Shown: positions 56,083 to 64,000 of the stretch, in pieces
How the letters are laid out: each line of letters opens with the position of its first letter
How positions within the stretch are numbered: position 1 is the first letter of the stretch
Assembly (NCBI GenBank): GCA_963834445.1
Contig: CAWIBU010000002.1
Coordinates: 496,001 to 560,000, forward strand
Length of the DNA: 64,000 nt
Source of the DNA: PALSA-350 sp963834445
GTDB taxonomy: Bacteria; Acidobacteriota; Terriglobia; Terriglobales; Acidobacteriaceae
Direction: 5' to 3'
Notes under the pieces: model-generated
What the model was told of the DNA's origin: nothing
The model's input: the letters and a program-made list of their open reading frames with translations, nothing else
Databases searched by the model: none
Position numbers and translations under genes: made by a program

Positions 56083-57769
56083 CCCGCATTTCTCACGATC
56101 AAGAGGCAGAACGGTGGGGGGGCATTTAGAAAGTGGCTTGGAAAGGCCGTCTTTTCATGGCATAACTGCGTTGTCGAGACGTAGTGACAGCCGAAGAAGG
56201 GCGGCCTTTCTGATGACAGAGTGTAGCCAAGAATCGTTTTCATTTACAGACCATTTTTCGCGTCGGGTGGAGGCAGGCTTTACCGCCGGTCAGGTTTCCA
56301 GCGACGGCGGAGCGCTGCTGTTGCGCGAGGTGGACCGCAAGATCAACCTGCTGGGTCGGCTGACGGGCAGCTTTGTCGACGGCCGATCGCCGTTGCTGGT
56401 CAAGCACCAGCTTTCTGAGATGCTGGCGCAGCGTATCTTCGGTCTGGCGTTGGGGTACGAAGACCTGAACGATCATGAGCAGTTGCGCTCCGACCCGCTG
56501 CTGGCGTTGCTCAGCGGTAAGCGCGAGCTGGATAAGCCGCTGGCTGGCAAGAGCACGCTGAACCGGCTGGAACTGGTTGGCCGCAGCGGTCGCTATCACA
56601 AGATCAGCTACTCTTCGGAGTCTCTGGACCGCTTGTTGGGGGAGCTGTTTCTGGAGTCACATCGCAGTGCGCCGGAACAGATCGTGCTGGACCTGGACGC
56701 CACCGACATCCCGCTTTACGGTCATCAGCCGGAGCGCTTCTTCCACGGCTACTATGGCAGCTACTGCTATTTGCCACTGTATATCTTTGCCGGCGACCAG
56801 TTACTGTGCGCGCGCCTGCGGGCGGCTAACCAGGATGCAGCCGCCGGTGCGGTGGAGGAAGTGAGCCGCATCGTTGCCCAACTGCGGCAGCGATGGCCGC
56901 AGACACGGATCGTGTTGCGCGCCGACTCCGGCTTCTGCCGTGAAGAGTTGATGGGCTGGTGCGAGGCCAACAAGGTGGATTATCTGTTTGGCTTGGCGCG
57001 CAACAAACGGTTGCAGAAGATCATCGGCGCCCAGATGCAGCAAGCTCGTCTGCTTCACCAGAGCACCGCCAAGGCGGCGCGCGTCTTTACCAGCTTCCCC
57101 TATACCACGCGCCGCAGCTGGTCGCGCGACCGTCGCGTGGTGGCCAAAGCCGAGTATCTCGACAAGGGCGAGAACCCGCGCTTCGTGGTCACTTCGCTGA
57201 CCCCGGAGCAATGGCCCGACCAGGCTCTTTACGAGAAGTTCTACTGCGCCCGTGGTGAAATGGAAAACCGCATCAAGGAACAGATGTGCCTGTTCGCTGA
57301 CCGGCTGTCCACCGACGAGATGAAGGGTAATCAGTTGCGCCTCTACTTCTCCGCAATGGCCTACACGCTGATGGAGGCCCTACGCCGACTGGGCCTCCAA
57401 GGCACCGAATGGGCGCAAGCTCAGGTCGATACCATCCGCCTCAAGCTGTTCAAGATCGGCGCCATCGTGCGCATCAGCGTGCGCCGCATCCTGCTTCAGC
57501 TCAACTCGGCTTATCCCTGGAAAGAACTCTTCACACAAGCCTTCCATGCCCTGCGCTGCTGAAACTGCGGCGGTCGACCAATTCCAAGTCCACCTTGACC
57601 CAACCCCGGCTGGGCGGAGCCATGCCAAAATGACTCTCGCTCACCACCAAACAGGTCGTCGCACGCCAGAAATTATCTCGGTCGACCAACCCATCACTCC
57701 CAAGCGCGGCAACGGAGGGTATCGCACCGTCGATCCTGGCGCAAAATCGTTTATGGTGAGAAATGCTGG
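56083..57769 (+). mobile_element. IS1380-family insertion sequence, copy 2 (intact)
   Basis: The left end is CCCGCATTTCTCAC and the right end GTGAGAAATGCTGG, so the repeats match at 13 of 14 positions. It is flanked by ACTAG on both sides (56078-56082 and 57770-57774), a 5-base direct repeat. Its transposase frame is complete. It is in the same orientation as copy 1 at a distance of about 52 kb, with only scattered base differences. The two copies together span almost the whole window. Confidence 0.88.
56213..57562 (+). CDS. IS1380-family transposase
   Basis: 449 residues starting MTECSQESFSF. The fold is an RNase H-like DDE transposase of the IS1380 group. First Asp candidate VLDLDATDIPLYG, second VLRADSGFCREEL, and a Glu within the C-terminal GEMENRIKEQ stretch. 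A frame continues upstream to 55913 through the left inverted repeat, but this ATG gives the same start as copy 1. It should be able to act on both copies because the ends are nearly identical. Confidence 0.92.
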   Translation: MTECSQESFSFTDHFSRRVEAGFTAGQVSSDGGALLLREVDRKINLLGRLTGSFVDGRSPLLVKHQLSEMLAQRIFGLALGYEDLNDHEQLRSDPLLALLSGKRELDKPLAGKSTLNRLELVGRSGRYHKISYSSESLDRLLGELFLESHRSAPEQIVLDLDATDIPLYGHQPERFFHGYYGSYCYLPLYIFAGDQLLCARLRAANQDAAAGAVEEVSRIVAQLRQRWPQTRIVLRADSGFCREELMGWCEANKVDYLFGLARNKRLQKIIGAQMQQARLLHQSTAKAARVFTSFPYTTRRSWSRDRRVVAKAEYLDKGENPRFVVTSLTPEQWPDQALYEKFYCARGEMENRIKEQMCLFADRLSTDEMKGNQLRLYFSAMAYTLMEALRRLGLQGTEWAQAQVDTIRLKLFKIGAIVRISVRRILLQLNSAYPWKELFTQAFHALRC

Positions 57770-58019
57770 ACTAGCATGACTGATTATGGTCGGTGAACGG
57801 AATATCCAAGGAGCAAGGGTCGCCATGGACCCTGCGGAAATACTCCGCCGCTTTGGCAGGCCGCCCGGCAGGTAGGGAATCTATTAGTCCCTTCATTCGA
57901 GATCGAAGGGCGGGCGGACTGTCCCCGACCCCGGGCTACGCATGTGCAGGACTCAGCTCTTCGCAATGTGCGGGTGTGGGCGGATAACCCGCCCGCCTCC
58001 GGTAGGTAAACTCATTAAA

Positions 58020-58676
58020 ATGAGTGGCTTGTAGAGAGAAGACAGCAGGTCAGGAGATGCGCCAGCGCCTGTTGGACAACGGCTTCCGCGAGGAATTGAG
58101 GGGAGAGACACAGCCGCCCGTGGCTCACTAGTATGCAACCACCAACGACAGCGGTTTCTACGCAGAGTTCCTGACTCCTCTCACCGGCGGAGACGTTAAG
58201 CGCGGCGGCAAGCGGGACGTGAGAACCCGTATAGCAGGAGTGCCGGTGCAAAAGCTCAGGCATCTAGAGTTGCTGTTGCGAACGCCCTGGAATGTGACGA
58301 TTGGGCCTGGGAACGGTTATCCACTTTGGAGGTCCGACGAGTGCATGTCCCGAACGCAGCAGCTTTCCTGGCGCAGAAGATTCTGATTCATAACAAACGC
58401 CATGCCGCCGATCGCGCCAAGGATATTCTCTATATCCACGACACCATCGAAACATTCGGCGGGAGTCTTGATGCGATACGAGAGCAGTGGAAATTGGACG
58501 TGAAGCCTGCCCTGCCAGCAAGAGCTATAGGTCAGGTCGAACATGCCGCCGAAAACTATTTCAGGGAGACAGATGACTCGATCCGCGAAGCCGTAAGGAT
58601 AGCCGTAGGCCGCAACCTTTCTCCGCGGATGGTTCGCGAAGTTTGCGATTACGGTTGGAGGCTAGTTTATGGCTAA
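58020..58676 (+). pseudogene. Broken nucleotidyltransferase-fold protein (GSU2403/AbiEii-like)
   Basis: The C-terminal part reads clearly: VHVPNAAAFLAQKILIHNKR, HAADRAKDILYIHDTIETFG, VREVCDYGWRLVYG. The preceding NDSGFYAEFLTPLTGGDVK and IAGVPVQKLRHLELLLRTP are in a different frame, with a shift near 58330 and an in-frame TAG near 58130. The N-terminal nucleotide-binding motif (GSxxxxDxD type) is missing. The family includes predicted nucleotidyltransferases, some in toxin-antitoxin pairs. It is placed between IS copy 2 and the tmRNA gene, typical of eroded accessory DNA. The stretch 57770-58019 has nothing else. Confidence 0.6.
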
Positions 58677-58905
58677 TGCGTCAATGCGGAGTCTGGCGCA
58701 GATTGGAAGAGAGTTCTCGAATTTCCGCGATTGCCAATGTGAAACTGGGCGCAACTATTCAGCACAGCGGCTGTCTGCACCCATGCTAAATCGAGACCTT
58801 CTGCATGTGGAGTTTGCAGGACACCGCAACCGCACGTGAGTGAATTTCGATCCCCATCAAATTCGATGTTTCGAATTGAAATTAAAGAGATGAAAATGAA
58901 AGATA

Positions 58906-59256
58906 TGGTGGAGGCGGCGGGAGTCGAACCCGCGTCCGAAATTCATGTCAGTAGAGAGACTCCATGCTTAGTCGAGTTCCAGAGATTTCGCACGACGCGC
59001 TCAGAACCGACAAGATGCGCGTAACGCTAGTCCGATGATCTCGTTTCCGCAACTCGGACCGCGCCGCAGAAACCAGCCCGCTGTGCGACGTTCTTTCGTA
59101 GCCCACAGGCAAAGCCACGGAGAACGGCTACTTATTTAATTAAGCAGCAAGTGCTAGGTTGTTGTTAGCAATTATTGTTTTTGCAAGCGATTACGGGTGC
59201 TCACACCCCGGCATGCCTCTCAGCCTAATAAATCCCGTCGAAACCGTGACGCCCCC
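58906..59256 (-). ncRNA. ssrA: tmRNA (ssrA)
   Basis: The minus strand begins GGGGGCGTCACGGTTTCGAC and ends GACTCCCGCCGCCTCCACCA. The 5' GGGGGCG pairs with the 3' CGCCTCC as the acceptor stem, and GGGTTCGACTCCC gives the T arm, with encoded CCA. The tag frame (59184-59140) reads GCA resume codon to TAA and encodes AKTIIANNNLALAA, ending in the usual ALAA degradation signal. The length of about 351 bases is normal. tmRNA rescues stalled ribosomes with SmpB and marks the peptide for proteolysis. Its 3' end faces the IS and pseudogene side. Confidence 0.96.
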
Positions 59257-59357
59257 TTGTTGAAAGTATACCGCTACCAGCAACCGCTCTGGGCCTCGGA
59301 CGGCGGTCACGGCTTCAGCAGGTTGCGGAAAAAGCCGGGAACGGGATGAAAGCCGTA

Positions 59358-59434
59358 CTTCAGGGGCTGAAGCTCGCTGCGGCGAGGCAGCCCAGGTATT
59401 TTGAAATCATTTGTGGCACGACTGAAGTCGTGCC
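59358..59434. repeat. Short palindromic repeats next to tmRNA
   Basis: CTTCAGGGGCTGAAG (59358-59372) and GGCACGACTGAAGTCGTGCC (59415-59434; 9-base arms, 2-base centre) lie together downstream of the PCYCGC gene. They are of the dispersed-repeat type common in Acidobacteria. Stem strength would allow termination for the minus-strand gene at 59485-59925, but there is no T run. Confidence 0.6.
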
Positions 59435-59484
59435 CTGATACAAAGCAGGGGCTCTACGCAGCCTGTTCGGCACCTTGCCCGGGC

Positions 59485-59925
59485 CTATGACCCAACCGAG
59501 TTCAGGTCGATGCTCTCAAATTCCTTGTGCATTACGCCTTCGCGTATCTGCTGCACCGTTTTGCCCTTCAGTGACATTTTGTAGGCATAGTAGCCCTCCT
59601 TGGCGCAGGTCGTGCACTCGGCGCCGTGGAGGCCCTCAAAGCAACTGTGCAGGCTGGTGTGGCCCATGTTCCGATCGCAACGGCAATAGCAGGGCAGTTG
59701 GTAAAGCACGGCCGGAACCTTGGCCGCATCCTCATACACCGCTTTCTGCCAGGGGTATTGAAACATCGGTCCCGTAAGCTGCTTGCCCGAGAGAAGGGCG
59801 GGCAGCCTGGTCGCGTGCGTGGGGGCCGTGGCATGATAAGCCGGCACATCCGCATCGCTGATCCACTGGGCCGACGCCCCCACCGATAACATTGCAACCG
59901 CCAGGCAAAGCAAAATCCGCCGCAT
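59485..59925 (-). CDS. Secreted PCYCGC-motif protein (PCYCRC variant)
   Basis: 146 residues from the ATG at 59925. MRRILLCLAVAMLSVGASA is a signal peptide. The core is PCYCRCDRNMGHTSLHSCFE, then HGAECTTCAKEGYYAYKM, with eight Cys/His positions as in the PCYCGC family, whose Gly is Arg here. The cluster probably binds metal, and the family has no proven function. An AT-rich gap separates it from the small gene upstream. It is transcribed alone. Confidence 0.82.
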   Translation of the reverse strand: MRRILLCLAVAMLSVGASAQWISDADVPAYHATAPTHATRLPALLSGKQLTGPMFQYPWQKAVYEDAAKVPAVLYQLPCYCRCDRNMGHTSLHSCFEGLHGAECTTCAKEGYYAYKMSLKGKTVQQIREGVMHKEFESIDLNSVGS

Positions 59926-60028
59926 GCGCGCTCCTTGAAAGCCCAGTGTAACGCGAACAAAAGGGATATAGGGCAAGGGAACCACTCTGCAAAGGAGGGA
60001 AATTTGATTTAATAGGAGGGCAGGGAGC

Positions 60029-60065
60029 AAAAAAAGGCGGCACGAACGGTAAATTGTCCGTGCCG
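60029..60065 (-). terminator. Rho-independent terminator
   Basis: On the minus strand CGGCACGGAC-8-base loop-GTTCGTGCCG (60065-60038) is followed by CC and seven T (60035-60029). The ten-pair stem has one mismatch. No minus-strand protein gene ends nearby: the closest upstream one, phhB, stops 640 bases away. It may end a small RNA transcribed from 60070-60290, or a long phhB tail. Confidence 0.7.
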
Positions 60066-60290
60066 GGAGGCCAGTGACGCAACTTGTACTAAAACCTTCG
60101 CCGGGGGAGCTACTTGCTCAACCGCGACTGAACTGATATTAGCAAATCATCTTTCAAACTTCCAGAGAAAAATACTAAATTTCGTAAAAAAACGCGTTTC
60201 TCTGATTTTTTAATCCCGATTACTGTATTTCTCGGGGCACATAAACATAGACGCATTTCCCAAAAATAAGTTGCTCGCCCACAGGAATTT

Positions 60291-60476
60291 ATGCCCTTAC
60301 GTTTATTAGCCAACAAAGAGACGAAAACGACCCAGGCCCCGTCACGAAGCCAATCCTTGTTGCGCCAGAGCCTGCTGCTCGCAACTTCCGCCGCGCTGGG
60401 CGGCATCGCCGTCGCCATCTGGAATCGCCGGACGCTGGAGCAAATGCGGCAGCTGCTCCCATCCGAAGACGAATAG
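60291..60476 (+). CDS. Small single-helix membrane protein, unknown
   Basis: 61 residues with one membrane helix (SLLLATSAALGGIAVAIWNR) between a basic N-terminus (KETKTTQAPSRSQSLLRQ) and an acidic end (LPSEDE). ACAGGAATTT upstream is a weak ribosome site. I do not recognise the family, but the positive-inside pattern and compact frame support a real gene. Confidence 0.5.
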   Translation: MPLRLLANKETKTTQAPSRSQSLLRQSLLLATSAALGGIAVAIWNRRTLEQMRQLLPSEDE

Positions 60477-60708
60477 CGGGCTCATCCGGGTGGCGCTGGT
60501 CCGATTTTCGTGGCGCAGAAGGTCGCCCAGCGTCACCAACCTCGAAAGCAATTCGGGGGAGCCTAGTGGAGAGATCTGGGGTTTGCTCGGCCCGTTCTCA
60601 CACAGGCTCATTAGCTCTCATTGTCAGTAGTCTTAGGTGGCACCGCTGACCCCTTGCCCTTGCGGACGCCGTTATCGCCGGAGAACCGCCGATTCAGGCA
60701 AGTATGAC

Positions 60709-60987
60709 CTACGACAGTCCATCCACGGCGGAGGCCATCTGCATGTCGCGCTCGGTCAGGCCGCCCTTGTCGTGGGACACCAGCGCCAGCCGAACCTTGT
60801 TGTAGCGGATGTCGATATCGGGGTGGTGCCCCGCCTTCTCCGCCAGTTCAGCTACCTGATTGACGAAAACCATTGCCGCCGCAAAATCTGAAAACTCAAA
60901 GCGGCGAACGATCTCCTGGCCCTCCAGCTTCCACCGGGGCAGCGATCGCAACCGCTCCTCGACCGTTGCCGCGCTTAATACACTCAT
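60709..60987 (-). CDS. phhB: 4a-hydroxytetrahydrobiopterin dehydratase (pterin-4a-carbinolamine dehydratase)
   Basis: 92 residues. The active-site motif AGHHPDIDIRYNKVRLALVS, with both catalytic His, and HDKGGLTERDMQMASAVDGL fit the family exactly in length and order. The enzyme dehydrates 4a-hydroxytetrahydrobiopterin to recycle the cofactor of aromatic amino acid hydroxylases; in bacteria it can also act in pterin metabolism. It lies 16 bases after the HD-GYP gene on the same strand, perhaps by readthrough. Confidence 0.92.
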   Translation of the reverse strand: MSVLSAATVEERLRSLPRWKLEGQEIVRRFEFSDFAAAMVFVNQVAELAEKAGHHPDIDIRYNKVRLALVSHDKGGLTERDMQMASAVDGLS

Positions 60988-61003
60988 CGCATCCCTCTCC
61001 TGA

Positions 61004-62161
61004 TTACTTGTCTCGTTGAGTCAGCGGATTGCGCAATCTCGTTCGTTCTGCCGCTGCTTCCACTCTGGGCTCAAGCTGTAGCTGCGCATGTCTCTTTGTC
61101 TGCTGCGTGATCTCCGCGCGCAGATCCTCCCACAACTGGTCAGGCAGGCTCAGGTACACCTCCACCACCCTGGGATCGAATTGGGTGCCGGCGCAGCGCT
61201 TGATCTCGTGCCGGGCGGCGGCGAAAGTAGCTGCCTTGCGATAGGGACGGTCGGAGGTGATGGCGTCCAGCGTATCCGCGACCGCGAAGATTCTGGCTCC
61301 CAGCGGAATCTCATCGCCGCGCAGATGCCGCGGATAACCGCTGCCGTCGTAGTGCTCCTGGTGGCTGTATACGATTTCCGCAGCCTCCTGCAGAAAGGGA
61401 ATCTTGCGCAGCATCTGGTAGCCGCGCGCGCAGTGTTCGCGCATCACCACTTGCTCATCGGCCTGCAGTTTGCTGGGCTTGAGCAGAATCGCGTCGGGAA
61501 TTGCCATCTTGCCGATATCGTGCAAAAAGGCACCCCGCGCCACGATCGGTATTTGCTGCGTGGGGATGCCCGCGCCGCGCGCCAGCGCAATGGTAAACGC
61601 CGTTACCCGCTTGGAGTGGCCCTCGGTCTCGGCGTCTTTCAAATCGAGCGCATCGCCCAACGCCTCGAGCGTGATGTCATAGCTTCGCTCCAGGTCCTCA
61701 ATGGCCTGGCGCAACATACCGGTGCGCGCCTTCACCATCTGTTCCAAATCTTGCCGGTACAGGGCGTTCTGCTGCAGCAGCCGGCGATAGTCAAGGGCGC
61801 GCTTGACGGTGGCCCGCAGCTGGTCTTTGTCGAAAGGCTTCGACAGATAGTCGTAGGCGCCTTTGTGCACCGCGGCCACCGCCGCCCCAACATCCTGGCT
61901 GCACGTCACCAGCACCAGTGGCGTCTCCGGCGCATTCTGACGCATGTGCTGCAGCAGCCCCTTGTTTTCCGTCCCAGCCATGGTCAGGTCGCAGAGCACC
62001 AGATCGTAGGGAGCATCCTGCTCAATATGCGCAATGGCTTCAGACCCTCCTCCCGACAGCAGGGTGGAGTATTCAGTTTTTTCGAGGGCGCCGTCGATCG
62101 ACGCACGAAAGTGCGCCGGCTCATCGATCACCAATACGCGCGCTGGTGGGGGCTTGTCCAT
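61004..62161 (-). CDS. Response regulator with HD-GYP phosphodiesterase domain
   Basis: 385 residues from the ATG at 62161 (another ATG 17 codons upstream is possible). The REC domain spans about 1-125, with phosphoacceptor Asp in LVLCDLTMAG and Lys in DYLSKPFDKDQL. A coiled-coil linker follows. The HD-GYP domain lies at about 165-360: the HD pair in FLHDIGKMAIPDAIL, and SHQEHYDGSGYPRHLRGDEI with the GYP motif, plus REHCARGYQML. Such proteins hydrolyse cyclic di-GMP in response to phosphorylation. The partner kinase is not in the window. Confidence 0.92.
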   Translation of the reverse strand: MDKPPPARVLVIDEPAHFRASIDGALEKTEYSTLLSGGGSEAIAHIEQDAPYDLVLCDLTMAGTENKGLLQHMRQNAPETPLVLVTCSQDVGAAVAAVHKGAYDYLSKPFDKDQLRATVKRALDYRRLLQQNALYRQDLEQMVKARTGMLRQAIEDLERSYDITLEALGDALDLKDAETEGHSKRVTAFTIALARGAGIPTQQIPIVARGAFLHDIGKMAIPDAILLKPSKLQADEQVVMREHCARGYQMLRKIPFLQEAAEIVYSHQEHYDGSGYPRHLRGDEIPLGARIFAVADTLDAITSDRPYRKAATFAAARHEIKRCAGTQFDPRVVEVYLSLPDQLWEDLRAEITQQTKRHAQLQLEPRVEAAAERTRLRNPLTQRDK

Positions 62162-62405
62162 CTTCGCTGGTAGTTCTGAGCTGCTGTTCGCCCGGCGTGA
62201 AGCAGAAAACAAAAGACGCTCATGCCGAGTTTATCTGTAACCGATTGCTACTGTTGTGAATTCCTCACCCGAAAGCCATCGTCCTGAAGCAACTGGTATA
62301 CTCCGGGTTGCGTCCCTGCTCGGTTTTACATGACCAGGACGACAGCCGCTACCGAATCCATGGTGTTTTCAATTCTCAGGCTAAACAGCCGCAAGCGGGG
62401 TAGCT

Positions 62406-62942
62406 TTGTTTAATTTTGAACGTGAGCTTTCCGCGGAATCAAATCTGGTCCAATCGCAGGCTGCCGAGCAGTCTCTCGAAGAGCAGCAACGGGACGTGTA
62501 CGAAAGTCACCGTCATCGTACTTTTTCGCTTGCGTTTTATATGACCGGCAATGAATTAGAAGCGGAAGACATTCTGACCAACACCTTCATCCAGGCGTTT
62601 CAAAAGGACGAGCAGCCCGATGGCTTTGCGGTTGATTCGGCGCTGGTCGGTGAACTCAGCGAACGATTTCCGTTAAAGAAGGAAGAACCCGCAGCTGTTA
62701 TTTCTCCAGGAGCAGGACTGAGTCATCGCAACGTGCGTCGTTCTGATCTTGAAGTGGCGGTGGGCAAGCTACCGCCCAACGAGCGCCTGCTGTTTTTGCT
62801 GCGCGATGTAGAAGGTTATGCGCCCGCGCAGATTGCCCGCCTGCTCGATATCCCGGAAGCGCAGGTAAATCGCGCCTGTTTTTCCGCGCGCATCCGCTTA
62901 TGCCAGGTACTTGCTGAACAGGCCCGCGTCGCCGCGGCCTGA
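62406..62942 (+). CDS. Sigma-70 (ECF-like) family protein
   Basis: 178 residues if the TTG at 62406 is the start; no ATG with a good ribosome site lies before the region-2-like segment. Region 2: FSLAFYMTGNELEAEDILTN, shorter than usual. Region 4: KLPPNERLLFLLRDVEGYAP then QIARLLDIPEAQVNRACFSA, a helix-turn-helix. The acidic linker between them is long. It may act as an ECF sigma factor, but the weak region 2 and odd start leave doubt. It converges with glmU, with only 2 bases between stops. Confidence 0.7.
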   Translation: MFNFERELSAESNLVQSQAAEQSLEEQQRDVYESHRHRTFSLAFYMTGNELEAEDILTNTFIQAFQKDEQPDGFAVDSALVGELSERFPLKKEEPAAVISPGAGLSHRNVRRSDLEVAVGKLPPNERLLFLLRDVEGYAPAQIARLLDIPEAQVNRACFSARIRLCQVLAEQARVAAA

Positions 62943-62944
62943 GG

Positions 62945-64000
62945 TCATTTGCGGTTGCGCCGTTCGGCGCTCCAGCCTGGTTTAACAGTCTGCCTTGCCC
63001 GCCCCAACGCCAGCGCATCTTCCGGAACGTCTTCTGTAATGCACGACCCGGCCGCGATGTAGGCGCCATCGCCAATCGTCAGCGGCGCCACCAGGGTCGA
63101 ATCGCTGCCCACAAACACGTGGTCCCCGATGATTGTTTTGCGCTTGCTCACGCCGTCGTAATTGCAGGTGATCACGCCCGCCCCCACATTCACACCGGCG
63201 CCGATCTCCGCATCCCCCAGATAGGTTAAGTGATTCGCTTTCGAGCCTTTGCCTAAACGAATCTTCTTGGTTTCGACAAAATTACCGACATGCGCTCCCT
63301 CGCCGATCTCGCTCTCCGGCCGTATATGCGCATAGGGACCCAATAGCGCTCCGTCGGCCACCCGCGATTGGGTGATGATGCAACCCTGGCGCACCAGCAC
63401 ATGGCTCCCCATAGTAGTGTGTTCCAACACCGAATAGGATCGGATGCGGCACTCCCTGCCCACTTTCGTCTCGCCCAGTAATTGCACGAAGGGCTCGATC
63501 ACGGTGTCAGCTCCTACGGTCACGCCGGCATCGATCACCACTGTCTCCGGGCGGAAGATCGTGACCCCTTCCGCCATGAGCCGGCGTGCGGTCATGAGCC
63601 GCAGTTTTCCGTCGATCTCCATCATCTCGGCGATGGTGTTGGCGCCCAACACTTCGTCCGGGTCCGCGGCTTCGAGCGCCAGCACCCGTTCGCCGGCCTT
63701 GCCGAGAATGGCGGCCATATCCGTCAGGTAGTACTCGCCATGCGCGTTCTGGGTGTCCAGACTTTGAATGTGGGTGACCAGCGGATGGCTGGCAAAAGCG
63801 TAAATACCAGAATTGATCTCGCGCGCCCCGGCCATCGCAGCAGTTAAAGCTTTGGCTTCAACAATCTCTTTCACTTCGTCGGAATCAGGCGCTTTACGAA
63901 TTACCCGGCCGTAGCCCAGCAGATTGTCGGGCGCGGCGGTAAGAATCGTCATGGCGGCTCGGTGCTGCAGGTGAAAATCGCGAATGTTGCGGATGGTCTC
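62945..64000 (-). CDS. glmU: Bifunctional GlmU (glucosamine-1-phosphate acetyltransferase/uridylyltransferase), 5' part outside window
   Basis: At least 350 residues are present; the start lies beyond the right edge. The N-terminal part shows LGYGRVIRK and EINSGIYAF of the uridylyltransferase. From about the middle comes the left-handed beta-helix of the acetyltransferase with VQLLGETKVG, the KKIRLGKGSKANHLTYLGDA catalytic segment with its His, AGVNVGAGVITCNYDG, and the end ALGRARQTVKPGW. It makes UDP-N-acetylglucosamine for peptidoglycan and lipopolysaccharide. The frame is intact to the edge. Confidence 0.94.
   Translation of the reverse strand, partial: ETIRNIRDFHLQHRAAMTILTAAPDNLLGYGRVIRKAPDSDEVKEIVEAKALTAAMAGAREINSGIYAFASHPLVTHIQSLDTQNAHGEYYLTDMAAILGKAGERVLALEAADPDEVLGANTIAEMMEIDGKLRLMTARRLMAEGVTIFRPETVVIDAGVTVGADTVIEPFVQLLGETKVGRECRIRSYSVLEHTTMGSHVLVRQGCIITQSRVADGALLGPYAHIRPESEIGEGAHVGNFVETKKIRLGKGSKANHLTYLGDAEIGAGVNVGAGVITCNYDGVSKRKTIIGDHVFVGSDSTLVAPLTIGDGAYIAAGSCITEDVPEDALALGRARQTVKPGWSAERRNRK

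Noticed and set aside
55913..56212. Upstream extension of the copy 2 transposase frame
   Set aside because: It crosses the IS terminal repeat into flanking DNA; copy 1 shares only the part from MTECSQ within a common start.
3745..57769. Composite transposon made of the two IS1380 copies
   Set aside because: The 52 kb between them holds core respiratory and antiporter genes and each copy has its own flanking repeat, so independent insertions fit better.
58836..59024. Small plus-strand frame ending in tmRNA, containing MVEAAGVEPAS
   Set aside because: The complement of a tmRNA/tRNA 3' end often yields this string; the RNA gene explains it.
61088..62173. Plus-strand frame of about 360 codons opposite the HD-GYP gene
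   Set aside because: Shadow of an intact regulator gene.
1..64000. CRISPR array, rRNA or ordinary tRNA genes
   Set aside because: No regularly spaced repeats and no tRNA cloverleaf or rRNA segments were found; only the tmRNA has a T arm and CCA end.

Overview
The window looks like chromosomal DNA of an acidobacterium (Acidobacteriota, class Terriglobia or close to it). The grounds are indirect: two PadR regulators that overlap the start of a membrane protein (one an ADOP-type orphan permease), a CRTAC1 (VCBS/ASPIC) protein beside TPR proteins, HAF-repeat and PD40-repeat secreted proteins, an actinobacterial-type bcc-caa3 respiratory operon, and dispersed palindromic repeats of a kind common in that phylum. 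The assignment is inferred from gene content, not from a marker-gene search.

Layout. 1-7.3 kb: a copper-monooxygenase-like/TPR protein and a second TPR protein (+), an IS1380-family element, and a CRTAC1 protein (-). 7.4-14.2 kb: a glycan locus with a GH31 alpha-xylosidase-like enzyme, a GH29 alpha-L-fucosidase, a LysR regulator and a CE1-like esterase. 14.4-15.3 kb: an ArsR/SRPBCC pair with a clear operator. 15.6-23.4 kb: a tightly overlapping operon qcrC-qcrA-qcrB-ctaD-ctaE-small membrane protein-cytochrome c-ctaC, with a divergent cytochrome c lipoprotein. 24.0-26.1 kb: a GH15 glucoamylase-like enzyme and a small membrane protein. 26.4-34.0 kb: a six-gene minus-strand cluster (M24-like protein, mandelate-racemase-type enolase, TPP enzyme, internally duplicated membrane protein, gluconate dehydrogenase subunit 3, GMC oxidoreductase) that looks like a sugar/sugar-acid oxidation pathway. 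34.1-35.6 kb: an SDR and a VKOR-like protein. 35.7-39.9 kb: a seven-gene Mrp/Mbh-type cation antiporter module. 40.2-42.0 kb: PadR plus a membrane-anchored S41 protease. 42.2-49.3 kb: remnants, DedA, HAF and PD40 repeat proteins and a SnoaL-type fusion. 49.8-55.1 kb: a serine hydrolase, ADOP/PadR and DinB. 56.1-57.8 kb: a second, intact IS1380 copy. 58.0-59.3 kb: a decayed nucleotidyltransferase gene and the tmRNA gene. 59.5-64 kb: housekeeping and signalling genes ending in a partial glmU.

An important caveat is frame integrity. About forty single-base shifts can be inferred, concentrated at 1-7.3 kb, 15.6-23.4 kb, 31.7-32.3 kb and 34.1-35.2 kb, while the glycosidases, ctaD, the TPP enzyme, the Mrp cluster and the ADOP gene read cleanly. 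Starts, stops and 4-base ATGA overlaps are kept in the broken respiratory operon and some shifts fall in G or C runs. Sequence or assembly error is therefore a serious alternative to pseudogene decay, and these genes are described as reconstructed from several frames.
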